Shown here: one piece after another, positions 34,316 through 47,205 of the stretch
How the letters are laid out: each line of letters begins with the position of its first letter
Position numbering within the stretch: position 1 is the first letter of the stretch
NCBI GenBank assembly: GCA_029718625.1
Contig: CM056391.1
Span: forward strand, 20,807,218-20,871,217
DNA: 64,000 nt
Reading direction: 5' to 3'
Origin: Synaphobranchus kaupii
Taxonomy: Eukaryota; Chordata; Actinopteri; Anguilliformes; Synaphobranchidae
Translations under genes and position numbers: made by a program
Notes under the pieces: generated by a model
Told to the model about the DNA's origin: nothing
Seen by the model: only the letters and a program-made list of their open reading frames with translations
The model's database searches: none

Positions 34316-36290
34316 GGCTATCAAGGTCTTATGTGCAAAGCTTTTCCTTGAAAGGGATTTGAGACATATGTGCGTAACAAACTAAAAAAAACACTGAACA
34401 ATGTGTAATATACAGTATGCATGTATTAAAACCTAGCTCAAATTTAATATCATGTGTTCTATATCCTCATGCACCTCCTATAGCACTTAATGTTATGTTA
34501 TAGGTGTATATAATCACACTACTACCGGTTGTAACACTTTTAATTTGGTATCACCTCTGCTCTGTGCCTATCCTTATTGTATACAGTATCTCAAAGGATG
34601 AGAATCTGCTAAATGTAACGTAATGTAATGTAACCTAAAGCAGCTAAAAAATCTGATTCCAGTACAGTTCCCGAATTTAGATTTTCAGACTTGGTCATAA
34701 TGTCGCATCAGACCATAATATTTCCATATCCATCTGATATCTATCAGATGGTTATGGACATTTTTCCAGTGGAAAAGTTGACATGGATAAAGTAAGGCGC
34801 AGGCAAATGTTTGATTTAAATCACGATATAGATCTTAATCCCAAATGCTAACACATGTCCCCACCATTCACTGTAAACTGTGACATTGTGAATGACCATG
34901 TGAATGACAGGAAGGCCATAGCTCATATGGGATTAGCATGAGCGCAGTGCTGGAATGTCACTGGATCTTTGGCGCATACCAGGTGTAAACTAGGCCATGT
35001 GCTGTAGAAAAAAAAGAACTGAAAGCTGTTAGTCATTTTTAAAACTCCTGAAATTGAGTGAGAAGCGTTGGAGTTTCCAAGGGATGCAAGCATGCCAAAC
35101 CTTCTCTATAAAAGATCTTAAAATTCAATTATCCTTTAAATTAGGCGCTGAACCCTTTTCCGCTTGTATCCCTGCTGACCATTTTTTGAACCCTATACAC
35201 ATAACTTTACCAGCACAGTAATTAATAACACCACTGTACAGTGCTCATTAGACGCATGGCAAATTAAACGTGATTCACGCAGCTCTGCAGATGGGTGGCT
35301 GTACTTATTTATTACACAGATATCAGAGAGGCCAAGAGCAGCTGGAGACCGTAATCCTGACTCAACAGGTCACAGCATTAGACAAGCTGGAGCAGGTTTT
35401 TATTACTGTGGGAGATTCCTAATTAACAGAGACCAATTGGGAAATCTTTGAAGCTGGTGTCAGGGTTAAAAGTGTATTAATGTTTTCCTCTGCGAAGGCA
35501 TAAATCTGTGACTAGCTGTGTAACACGCTTAAAACTAGTAGCATAAAAGATGCATCTCTTTTTTCACTCTTCCCAGAAAATATTTGTGATGAGTTGAGCC
35601 CGGAGATTTGACAATACTGTGAATATGACTGTCGGGGATTATCAGGGAAGATTAAGATACACGCAGCAGACAAGCGCATTCTAACCCCCACTGATCCCTG
35701 AATGTGAACTGAGCGTGGTTTAGCCATCATTATGTGTGTTGCAGATCTGCACGTCAGGGTGCCTGCACGTCAGGGTGCTCCCAGCTGAACAGGGAGACAG
35801 TGCCAGTTCAGGACTATGATGCAAACCACAATCAAATAGAAGACTGGCAGAATGCTCTTCTTCTGAAATTCATATTGCTATTGCTTTGTCAAAAGAAAAC
35901 TATTAATTAGACATGAGCAGCACTGTGGCAGAGTAGTTAAAGAGCTGCACTCTTAAATTTGATAAGGGAGTGATATGTGGATCTATCCTGATCTGCCAAT
36001 CACTGACTAATTTGAATTAACAAAGACTTTTCTGTCCACAGTAAAACAACATTATTCGTTCACATCAATGAGTCAATATAGTAAATCTATTCAATAAATT
36101 ACAGGAACAGAAGTAGAAAATAAATACAAAATTCCTGTGTTTAGGATGCCTATGAAGAGAACAAACAATGGAAGACATTACACTGCATTCACGCAATAGC
36201 ACATTTGTCTATTTGAATCTGCTGTGAAGGCATATATTTTGAAGACTTTATTGAACATCAGCTTTTTAAAATTGAATAGACCAGGACAGC
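34316..36290. other. Intergenic, SINE-tail fragment only
   Basis: No gene recognised. A SINE-type tail lies at 34590-34635. A 16-bp-arm hairpin (CCATATCCATCTGATA and its near complement) lies at about 34724-34757. Confidence 0.45.
34590..34635 (+). mobile_element. SINE/LINE tail fragment with (TGTAA)n
   Basis: TCAAAGGATGAGAATCTGCT then AAATGTAACGTAATGTAATG. This is the tail form also seen in the SINE at 39.3 kb. TGTAA repeats are known from UnaL2-type retroposon tails. Confidence 0.55.
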
Positions 36291-36293
36291 CTA

Positions 36294-36533
36294 ACATACT
36301 ATTTTGGGGGTGAATAAAACAATATAAATTTTTTTCAAAATGGGTGAACTATCCCTTTTTAAGTTTAGGGTTTTAAGGTTAGCTAACCTATTTCGCCACC
36401 ATTGACTTATATCATAGCCAGGCAACTACACAACCAAAAGTTCTACCAAAGTCCAGTTGTGCTTTAACATACTATTTCGGGGGTAAGTAAAACAATATAA
36501 CATTTTTCAAAATGGGTGAACTATCCCTTTAAG
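36294..36533. mobile_element. Two direct copies of a transposon-end sequence
   Basis: Segments at about 36294-36364 and 36466-36533 share AACATACTATTT, GGGGGT, AAAACAATATAA and TTCAAAATGGGTGAACTATC, ending CCCTTT. The second string is a common terminal sequence of fish DNA transposons. The 100 bp between the copies is unique. It may be a partly deleted element or a tandem duplication. Confidence 0.5.
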
Positions 36534-37770
36534 TCATAGCATGGGAGGGTACAGTATAGGTAAAGCGTAGAAACGCTCTTCCAGCCAGGTAATTGGGTTG
36601 GAGAAATAGAAATCGTGTGAAGTCAGCCAAGGCCTGGCTTGAATACTGCCTTGTCATTAATCCAGTGCAAAGCAGTAATTATTTCCACTTTGCTCGTTGT
36701 TTATTTCTGGTAACATTTGTGCGAGGGAGTATAAAGATGTTCTGCAGGTGGAAAGCAGAACACTATTACTGTTATTACTCAAATAAAACAACAGTTGGAA
36801 ATAGTGGGTGAAAGTAGAGCATTACTTTACACAAAAGAAAAAACATTACTATAGTTTCTATGCTATGGTCCTCTCGTACTCTGGTCATGAATAATAACAG
36901 GAGTCTTGAAGTCAAATTGATCAATTGCGATAGCAGGTGCTTTAAAAGTATTACAAGAAGTAGTAAGAATTGAAATGCATATGGAGTAACACAAAAATAA
37001 ACATTCATTGATTTATGAAAAGATTTTTGGAAGATAACTGCCACACAAAAGTTAAAGGGCACCATTTGTTTCTCACAGGCTAATCAGAAAAAATGGAAAT
37101 AAACTCCACACAACTCCCATGAAAAGATTATCTAGTTCAGCAAAACAAATAGCGCCGCTAAAAAGGAATGAAGCTCATTTTCAGTCAGAGCACATAGAAA
37201 ATGGAGGAAGAAACAGCTTGAGCTCATGCCGCTTTTGAAAGCCAAACAAAAGTGCCAGGCTTGACCTGCATGATTTTCACAATATCCACAAAGACAGTTT
37301 ACACTCAAGGGCTGCTTTATATGCCCCATTCACATGTTAAGTAATGCCATATTGATTTAATAATGGTGCAGCGACCAGGAAAATGTGAGCACCCAAACTG
37401 TTCTCCCTTAATGGCACTCACCAATCAGGCATGAAGACTTTAACGTGGGTTAAATTTGGATACTGTTTGATTTACACTGCTTGTTCTAATCTGTCATTAT
37501 GCTGATTGCTACACAGAGCTGCATGTATGGCATTCTTACTTTATTACTGCTAAATTATTTTAATGTAATGTAATTACGTTTAGATTTTATTTAAAGTTCA
37601 ATCTTTTAATTAAGCAAAAATATATTTTTGATAATAATGAATGTAAGACCTAGATGGCTATAATAATTACTTGCACCTTATGCAAGCAATGTAGCCCCAT
37701 ATCGCTCAGTTTTCCTCTGAAATGAACTACCGAAGTAGCTTTACACAGTTGTTTGTAGACGTCACGTGGT
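36534..37770. other. Intergenic, nothing recognised
   Basis: AT-rich unique sequence with no repeat longer than a few units and no recognisable coding frame. Confidence 0.5.
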
Positions 37771-37774
37771 GCTG

Positions 37775-38513
37775 TAATGGCGACATGGAGTCCAGCTGTC
37801 TCTCTTGTTCGTGTTTGTTAATTTGAATGTATTTTGTTGTGTCGGGCTTTTGTCTTTTGTTTTTTTCATGCGCTGTATGTCTATTGTCTAGTCCGCTTTC
37901 TATGGGGAAACGGACTGGAGAGACAGTGCCAGTGCTCGTGCTGCTTGTTTTGATAATATTGACGATTTGTATATTCGGGATAATTTTGTTTGTGGTCGTC
38001 ACCATGGAGACACATTCACAACATATGCTCGGGAATGTCCGTTGGATCTACAGCCACAAAGTTTACCATCGTTCTTCACTGGAGATGAAGATGTTGGGAC
38101 TCGGGGCTGATCTTCGAAAAGCCACCAGGAAAGAGAAAAGAGAAGATAATGCGGGGGAGGAGTGAGGCGACGACTGGGAAGGCTGACACAGTTCGGTGCT
38201 CCGTTTCAACAGTGTACAAGAGACCGCAACACTGTGTGTATGGAGGAAAGTCGTGGAGGCGGAGTTTGTGTGTTGGACTGCTTAATAATGACACTGGACA
38301 TCTCGGGACAGCGGGGGCTATTTTTAATCATGGCTGTATTCCACTTTATTTCACTTAATTAGTTTGATAAATGCAATGATTATTTTGAATGTCTTTGTTT
38401 GATATGTTTGTGTGTTGTGGGTCTGCCCCACTGTCTATGTCTTTTTTGTTGTTGCTGGGGCTACAACTGAAGTTCCCTATAGGGAAAATAAAAGTTATTC
38501 TATTCTATTCTTC
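37775..38513 (+). mobile_element. Non-LTR retrotransposon fragment (start joined to tail)
   Basis: The 3' end reads AAGTTCCCTATAGGGAAAAT then AAAAGTTATTCTATTCTATT, the wording and (TTCTA)n tail usual for fish non-LTR elements. The front part is more GC-rich, with a 112-codon open frame (37827-38165) whose end (VRWIYSHKVYHRSSL, then basic residues) resembles the start of a LINE ORF. No endonuclease or reverse transcriptase remains between them, so this looks like an internally deleted copy or a derived SINE. Confidence 0.5.
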
Positions 38514-39318
38514 CTCCAGGCTCCGGTTGAGCTTAGTCTTGCATGCTGAATGAAGGCCTCAGACTTTATCCTATTTTTTGTCTGAGTTTTTCAAATAAGG
38601 GAACTCTGTCAATTAGAATCACACTGCAGATCACATTGTGTGAAATTTCCTTTTATGTACACAAATGTTACATTGGTGAAAGTATACTGGCCATGAAGAT
38701 GTTGTCCATTCGACTGCAGTACCTTCAGGGTGCTACTTTTATCTCCTTTTGCACTGTTTTATCCTTCTAGACTAAGTAGACAAAGTCATTTATGGGGTGG
38801 TAGCCACAGGATTCCTGGCTTCTGTATACAGATAAACCAACAGTTGCCCTCAGACAACTTCCACAATTTAAGGTGAGTGTTCACTTCCCCTAGGCCTGTT
38901 TTCAGAGAGCGATTCAATCATGTCAGTCTTGTTGAATTAAGTGTCAAACACCATGTAATAATGTACAAATGAGGTTGACCAAGAAGACAAACAATCATTT
39001 TTGTCACAAGCAAATGATTAGTGATTCTGGGGAGGGACAAAGACCTCTCATTTTCTAATCTTTGTGTTCAGTTGATGGATGAGGTCATGTCGGGCAATGT
39101 CTGACCATGTAGGCTACATTAAACCAGGATGACAACATTTTTTTAAAGTAACAAATGGCAGACCTTTTGACCCAGATCTTCTCACATTGAAGAACAAATG
39201 TTGTTTATATGTTTATGTTTTGTTGTATGCTTATGTTTCCTTCCTACTGGGTCTCAAATGTAATTTATGTTGAAGCTAGAATATTTAATATTGTGTTTTT
39301 GCACCATCATATGTTTTC
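38514..39318. other. Intergenic, nothing recognised
   Basis: Unique AT-rich sequence with no supported feature. Confidence 0.5.
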
Positions 39319-39538
39319 GGTGGCAGTGTAGCATAACGGTTTGGGAACTCTAAGTTTGTAAGTTTGTTTCCCAGGTCGGGCACTGCTGCTGTACCCTTGA
39401 GCAAGGTATGTAACTTGAATTGCTTCAGTAAATATCCAGCTGTATAAATGGATTGGAAAGGATTAAAAAAATATAAGCTTTGTAAATCACCCTGGATAAC
39501 AGCATCTGCTAAATGCCTAAAATGTAAAAAAATAAAAA
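39319..39538 (+). mobile_element. tRNA-derived SINE
   Basis: The head GTGGCAGTGTAGCATAACGG resembles a pol III A box, and a degenerate B box (AGTTTGTTTCCCAGG) follows. The body has CCCTTGAGCAAGG, TTGAATTGCTTCAGTAAAT and CCAGCTGTATAAATGGAT. The tail is CACCCTGGATAACAGCATCT then GCTAAATGCC. This is a widespread teleost SINE layout. The copy is diverged. Confidence 0.75.
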
Positions 39539-42500
39539 GCACACTGTATTGGTTGCTCAGGCTTTGGGTGCACGTGCCGGACATCAGCAGACCTTTCTGT
39601 GTGACCTGTCCTGTTGTTGTGAGGGCCCAGTGTAAACCACAACATCCTCCATGCCAAAATAGTTTACTTTAGTGATCAGCTGAGAGCGGTGCTTATTTTG
39701 TGGGCTGAAATGGGAATGTGTCTGTGCATGAATAGCAGGGTAATTTCCTCCTTTCACAGCAGCCACAGAATACTGTATCATCTTAAGGCTCATTGATCCT
39801 ACAGTAACTACAGTATATAGCTATTATCTGCTTATTCATACACGCATCCTGACACAATGCAAGTTTCCAGAGGGAGGTTATGTACATTTTTTATGAAAAA
39901 TCTTACATCATTGTTCCCTACCCAGCTGTTATAAAAATATATTTGTGAGATCATTTTTAGGATGTCAGCTGTGGGGAATTATGTCTCAGTGTCAGCTGAC
40001 ACCTGAACATATAAAGACTTTTACAAAGCATTGATATCTTTTGTTACTTTACAATATTTAGCTATTGTACATCCCTTGAAAATATTGAGTTTAAATAATG
40101 AGCTCTGTTGTGTCACATAGACTGCTTGGAGGACCAGAAATGAGACATTTGGATTGCCAGACAGGATAATGCAGAGTGCTATTGAAGAACAGTGAGCTCA
40201 GCGATGAGTGTATGTGATTCATCCTTGAAGTCTGTGTTTTGGAGATTCACTTGTGGTTGGAAGCTGTGGGAGGGGCCAGACGGAAAGTGCACTAGCCAGA
40301 GCACTAATTTGATGTGGTTACCAGTTGCTTTCCAATTAAGGGCTGTTCTGGCTGATTTTTTTCCAGCTGCACTAACTTCACAATAGCCACCATTTAAAGA
40401 ACAAAAGTGAGTGGCAAAACAACAGACCTTTTAAAGCCTGAGGCATTAGTTGATTTGAGGGCAGAGGCTTGAAGACAGCATTGAGACACAGGCGATGGTG
40501 TATCAGCGCTTGGACCTGTTTCAAGCTAACATGAAACATTTCAAGAATGTTGTTTAACACTCAGGTTAGATTCCCATTGGTTGTGAGATAATGACCCGCG
40601 TTCAATCAACATTTGTACTCATCCTTGACTGTATCTTTACAAACTGTGTTTGTGAATAAAATAATTAGTCTTGCTTTTAATTGTTTCGTCAAAGTTAAGG
40701 GACGAATGCTTGTTGAATCCCAACCGATGTTATTGTGAGAATGTTCCAACAATCTTAGAACAAAGATGCAGAAAAATGAGCCAGGCATGGTGGTTAATTT
40801 CCTACTGCCAACATCCCCCGATGGTCATCATTTAGTCAAGTAAAGTGATCATGGAAGACCCATGTCAAGAACCATTTTTATGTTTCCAAAGTAAGTGTTG
40901 AAATGTTATCATTGCTATATTAGCAAGAATGGCCATCCATAATTCAAATTGTGTTTTTATCGCAGTAACAAAAACGAATAGCTTCTAAGACTGTCCTGCG
41001 ATGCTCCTTCTGACTTTAGTGACATACAGAAAACAGGACAAATGTAAATGTTGGTAACGTTAATTCTAACTTTCTGGGAATGTTCTGGGGGTACCGCTTG
41101 TCCATTCAACGACTGCTGCGCCAGGTGCGACTGTCCCGTGTTTGAATTCGACGAGGTTTGTCTAAATTCCTGTCCTCTCTTACTGTGAAAGCAGGATCTT
41201 CTGTTGGGGGTGCTTTATTGTCTGTGTCTGCTTTTTAATGAGACTCTGATTGCTTTGGGGGATGGAGAGCAGCCTCTCTTGTATTCTTTGTTCTAAATGG
41301 AGAGTGGGCCTCCCACAACTGTACATGGCTTCCTATGGGCGAAGTGCACGGCAATTACCAAGTTCACTAGAGGTTACATGCTCTCCAAGTGCTTTCACTA
41401 CTACTCAGTGTATTTCTTTACTGAGGCACCTAGGGCCGAAGCATAGACTTAATTACCCTCTGGGTTATTGTCGCAAATGCTTTAAAATAGGCTGCCAATA
41501 AGCTTGTCTTAAAGTTAGAATAAAAAAAAACATTGAGCATCTAACGTAACCAAGTGGCAGATGAAAGATAAATAAAGTTTGGCTAAAGCTGGTGTGTTGA
41601 TGCTCAACGTTGAAAAATAAAAACTTACATGAGAGGATGGCATATGGTTCTGACTTTCACAGGAAGTGGAAACTTTAGCTTTAGCTTTTTTTTTTCAGGG
41701 CTTTTTTAACTTTGTTAAAATGACAATTCTTAATCAATTGATCACTGTTTTCCACATCAAAGAAATTCAACTTTTAAAGAATTAACTTTCCAAGCAAGGA
41801 CACAGGAGTATTTTAAATTAATTTTTTTTCCCCTTTTTTTTTTGGAGTTGTTCCATTGGCTTTTGTGTGATGAACTGACAAACAGCATATCTAACAGGCT
41901 GGCCTTGTCTGTGTGGGTACGCTCAATGAGCAGAGACAACGCGCACGCGGGCCTGTGGGCCTCACGCCTCTGTGGACACAAAATGTTTCCTTGTTTAATA
42001 CAAACTGACACCCTGACATCCTTTGCTGGGCTCTTCATCTGATTCCTGTTGTGTTCACAGGATGGAATTATTGTGGACTTTAGCAGCTTTCAGATGGCTG
42101 CTACTTGCCCCCCCCCCCCCCCCCCCAAGAGTTCTTTAACCCCAAACAAAGTCGCTTTCATTTACATTTTAAAAAAGGAGAGTGGCAGCTCCTCTTCATG
42201 GCCTGTTTGCTCACGGTGTAGAGAACCCTTCCCCCTCAGAAATCTAAAGTTCCCTCCCACAGATGGTCCGACAGTACTACATGGGAATTTGCCCCAACTC
42301 ACACAATTAGTATAGCCTGCCACAGTTTCTACTTCCAGGTTGAACATTTTATTTTATTATTTGTTAATGGTCGGAGGGAAATACAAAAGACTTGTGAAAC
42401 CATCTGGTGATAGCTGGCCATTTACAATAGGCTGGTTTTCTCTGCCCCTGTAATGACTCTGCATAATTGTGCTTCAGTGGGGCATACATGTAGGAAACCA

Positions 42501-45215
42501 TATGAAATGAATCCTTCTCATGCAAAGTTTTTTTTTCCCCCCACAGCTGTAAACTTTATGTGCTCCAATGTGATTTTTAAAGCACTTGTGCAGAATATGA
42601 TTAATGGCCCGGGGGCTCAATGTAAAGGCACTCGAGGGGGGAAACTGAGCATGCGATAAAATATTTCAGTGAACGTAGAATTCTGGAAAGTCGCATGGGA
42701 TCAGTCATTCCCTAGCAAGTCAGCATCAGAGACAGAGATCCCTTTCAATTGGTGTTTGTTTGGATTTTATGCTATCATCTGAGACATCTAGTGACATTCC
42801 GACTCAATACTGTGCAATGAAAACAAACAAAACCAGGACCAATACACTGCCAGCCTTAGAGAGCATAGGTTTGAGAGATATTTATACTCCGGCGGACAGG
42901 AAGCTTGTAGAGTGGAGCATTTTAGGATTTCCTAAATTTTCAGGGTCAAGAAAGCATTGCGCTCACGCACGTGTTTTTTTTATTTTAAATAGCACACCCT
43001 TGGAACTCATGCATCATAAAATAAAGTATACAGTAACTTTCAAAACATAAAAGCAAATTTGTCTCGGTAATGGACACAGCTCGTTTAGCCAAATGTCTGT
43101 TTCGAAAAAAAGACAAAAGGGGTGATTCATGGTGCTGTCTATAGAACCACAGAGTGCTTTTCCCAAGCACTCAGCTGTGGTGCTCTAGAATCACCTTTGA
43201 TACTGTGTGATCCCCGTCTCAGCCTATGGCACTTATGAGAAGTTTGAAAAACCAGATGTTGATTTTACAGGCCTTTCGCTGTGCTAGGAGCCAGGGGGAA
43301 AGCCTCTTGGGGAGAGAGTAGGGGATATTACAGGGAGAGCTTGGCTCTGCCTGTGGAAAAAAGCTGAGCGAGGCACTTTCTGTGGTGGGATCGCTAATGC
43401 AGACAGATGAGTCCGCTCCCATCAATCCTGCATGTTTGTTTCAGGTTTCGACATGGCCATTCATAAGGATGGCAGAGAGCTGCTTTCTGTCTCTTTCAGG
43501 CTAAAAGAGACACTGTGGAAATTGGCCAGTTCAGGAGTGGAGGCAGTCTGCAGGCAGCCTAAACTTCCTTTACAAGCCACTCCCATTCAAATTTATGAGT
43601 TTAATAACACCTCAGAACAGGCCCCTACAAGATCTATCTGGTGGTTACAGGAGCCAAAGGCAGCACAGTGTGCTCCAGAGGAGGTTTCTGCTCTTTCGTG
43701 TTTCTTGTTTGGTGAATCAAACCAGTTGATCAAGCAAGGAAATTTTAATAAAATGTACTTTTAAGAATGTTCTGGCGTATCACATCCTCTCCTATAATGG
43801 CAGGTAGGGGTGCCTGATTTTTGGGTAGCGGAGTGAATATTTTCACGTCAAAGATTCATGGTAAGCCGTAACTTCCTGAAACCTGTAATGGCGGAATCAG
43901 TTCTGCGGGTCTTCCAATGTATTACCATTAATAGGAGTCATGTCGACTTGCGTCAGTTTTGAACGGATGCTCCTTAATCACTATGGAGAGCCACAATGGA
44001 ACATCGTGCAACCAAGGTGCGCTCTGAGCTTGATTGTCTTTACTATTCTCTGTTGATGTTCAGAATCAGGCTAGCTTCAGGCTGCATTTATGAAACAGTT
44101 TGAGGAACAATATGGGTAAACCACTCCAATGACTTTGAAGTCATTTTCTTCATTGCAGCTTTGATGATAGCAAGCCTCCTTGCATGTGTATGGATTCAAA
44201 ACAAAACATAACAGTTAATTCCCTGATTTCATGAACAATACACCTCTGCACTCTATGCCTTTTTATAATGACATGGCTAGTCATTGCAACTTTCTTTCAA
44301 TGTTCATGCTCTGTGTACAGAGGAATTCATGCAAAATGGCAGTAAAAATCTATTCTGTGATCATCTTTTTTTTAACCTTCGGCAATAGATCAAAGGGACT
44401 CTAAATTTACTCTTCAGCTTTACGCTTTCTGATTTAACAAAAGTGTCCTGTCTTTTTACATGTAGAAGACTGACTGTGGGTCAAGAAGCACTATAGAGAG
44501 ACCATCTATCATCACTCCAGGAGATGGAGACCATACCTCAAGGCCAGCCGTTTCGGCCAGTCTCTCTCTCTCTGTATCAGGAGCCTGTGCTAAATAATCA
44601 GGCCTGTTGGGTGTTTGACACTGCTAATAACCAAATGAATGGTTTCTGGCTTCGTTTTAATTGGGGTCTGTCAGGGATATTTGTCCCTGTCTGTGCAGAA
44701 TGCCAGAGAGAGAGAGAGATTGTTATTCAGTCCTGGCAACAGAATATAATGTTACTGCTTTGGTGAAGGGGGCTATAGATATGGAATTCTATCTGTTTTG
44801 AGTAGGACAGCTCAAACTGTGAGAAGGATGAGAAGTGAACCTTTGGGGCTTGGTCTCTTTTGCAAGCACAGGGAGCTGAAGGAATGGACACAATCAAGAC
44901 ATGTCTCGTCCCACAAGATTTTTATGCTTTACTTTTGTGGTAGAAATAAAGGTCTTGAAGGAGTAAATATGGTGGTACTGAGTTACCTTGAGGGGTTGAG
45001 TTAAATGATGGACAAAGCAGGGGATGAAAGAGTATTATATTGATGTACTAAGTAATGCATTTGTTTGAATATGCAAAATTGGTATGGAGAAAGCTATACT
45101 ACTATCTATTCAGTTCACTGCTATGTGAGCCATTCTACAGAAATGGTGTAACTTGGAGTCCCCACACAATAAAATTGTTTTCAAAAATATTAATAAATAA
45201 ATATATTTTAACAAT
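39539..45215. other. Intergenic, no gene recognised
   Basis: About 5.7 kb of mainly unique sequence. A C-run lies at 42108-42126, and T-runs occur near 41685-41695 and 41822-41842. Parts around 42700-43400 are less AT-rich and non-repetitive. No exon or transposon was supported. Confidence 0.45.
42108..42126. repeat. Poly(C) tract
   Basis: 19 consecutive C. A similar C-run lies at 60115-60126. Confidence 0.95.
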
Positions 45216-45219
45216 CTTA

Positions 45220-47205
45220 GCACATCGCCTAAGCGCATGGCACAAGTGCATTTAGGGCGTGTCCAAATCCACTTTTGCTAGTTAAACGGAGGATAATTTG
45301 AGTCCATAGTTAGTTCAATGAGCTGAACCTAGTCTCTTAATTAATAATAGGTGTGTCCAGGGCGTAACATGTAATAAACCAACCAACGTGTCATGTCCAA
45401 TTCCCTTTAAAAGCCACATGTGTTTGCACCTTGGTGGTCTGCTAATATAGTGGTGGATTTAACAAAAGATTTAAAAAAGAGGGATTTACCTGACTGACCT
45501 GCTCGTGCCCAAGATTAAAGCATGCATGCAGAGAATATATGGCTCAATATTATGATCAATATTATTTGGATCAATATTATGACATGTTGTATTTTTTATT
45601 ATAGTGCATTTTTTGATATACACAATACTCGTTCACATTACGGTTTAACACCGGGAAATGGGTTCCCAGGAATTCCCCACCACTCTATTTCCCGTTTCCC
45701 GAGAAGTGATGTGTCACACATGAAGTGCGTGAAGCAAAGTTCTATCATGAAACTGTTGCTGCAGCCGACCAATGGTCGGCCTCAGCAAACACATGTTCTC
45801 ATACTCAACCAATCACATACACACATCACTAATGGAGCGCCCCTTTTTTAAAAGCGAGTGCCAGACCTCTCCTTTGCTCCTTATTGCCTGCGCTGCTGCT
45901 GCTGCAACTGCTTTAAAAATGTGCTGCTCACCCTCCACCACCCCAGCTTCCACCTGTTGTTTGGATCTGCTCTATGTACTGGGGGGTTTTGGTATATCTC
46001 CTGTCTAGTAGGGGAGATGTGTCACGCTCCGTGTTTGATAGGTAGTGCACGCTGGTGCGTGTACTATAAGCACCTAGAGCAGATCCATTCAGTGCCAATA
46101 CAAAAAAATTGTATATTCATTATACGTAAATTCATATATTCAATACGCGAGTTGTCCTGACGGAAATATAATAACGGGAAAACAGGAAAAACATTTTTTC
46201 ATTAGCTTGGTTAATATAACCTGTGCTGTTCTTTTAGAAAAATTTGGTTTAATATTTGTTATAACACCTGCAATGGCTGAGCATAAACTACCAGAACCAT
46301 CTCAGCTTATTACAATGACATGTAAATGCCAAATTACTTGAATAATTTTGTTTGTTTGTTCAATGAAGAATTATCAAACATCAATTCCATGAGGCATGTT
46401 CTCACAGCAGACAGATCACAGGCAATGAACTTCAGATAGCGAAGTTCAAGCGTCATCCGTAGTTCATATTACGTGATGAATAACATAAATAGTGTTCTTT
46501 TTCCTTAATTATGACACCAAATACACTAAAGCTGTCAGGTTGGGAACCCATACCCTTATGGAAAAAGAATACACTGCAGTATATTGTAAATATATCAAAA
46601 TTATCTTCACATTATATTTTAAATATACTACAGTATATTACATTTCCATATGGGTAGGTTTACACATATTTGTCCCTGTTTTATATTGTCCTACTTATTG
46701 AAATATGATCAACATGTTTTTTACTGATAGTTATGCCTTAAAACAAGCCAACTTTCCCAGGATTCCTGGGACAATGTGCGTCTATTCCGGGGAGAAAAAT
46801 GTATTCTTGGGAAAAATATGAATTCCTATTTCACATTGTAATCTTGATATTTTATGCACATTTGTGCAGGCCCATGTGTGTGGAACATACAGGAGGGTGT
46901 ATGTGCATTGCACGCCCACCTATGTAGGAACACATTACTTCAATGAAACAACTGCGAAATGATTTAAGCCCAGGTTTGTGTTGGTTTTAGTGCAAGTGCT
47001 TTCAACTGCATCAAAATAGCAACACGCCAACAATGCGCCTGACCACGCCTCACCTTAAGTCCAACCCGCCCAGATGGGCGCAAGTTCATTTGCTATTTAA
47101 ACAACGTGGGAGCTGGATGAGAAGATGACAACTGCGTTGGTCTGAAACTAGCAAAGACACTTGCGTTTGGGTTACCGCTGCTTAGCGCCGAGTGTACCAT
47201 AGTTT
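45220..47205. mobile_element. Degenerate DNA transposon, possibly with a nested insertion
   Basis: The left part has TAAGCGCATGGCACAAGTGC, TTAGGGCGTGTCCAAATCCA and AATTCCCTTTAAAAGCCACA. The right part has AACACGCCAACAATGCGCCT, TTTGCTATTTAAACAACGTG and ACAACTGCGTTGGTCTGAAA. Both strings recur together as the two sides of a common fish DNA element. The ends share only patchy inverted similarity (TAAGCGC against GCGCCGAG). The middle (about 45600-46850) has a different character and may be a second insertion. No transposase remains. Confidence 0.5.

Noticed and set aside
34724..34757. Hairpin considered as a microRNA precursor
   Set aside because: The 16-bp arms have almost no loop, so it is too short for a pre-miRNA and there is no supporting context.
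37827..38165. A 112-codon frame with a hydrophobic segment as a membrane protein gene
   Set aside because: It lies inside a retroposon-like block and ends in LINE-like residues; better read as part of the element.
45522..46160. Overlapping plus-strand frames with cysteine-rich ends
   Set aside because: Located within a degenerate transposon; no conserved domain is visible.
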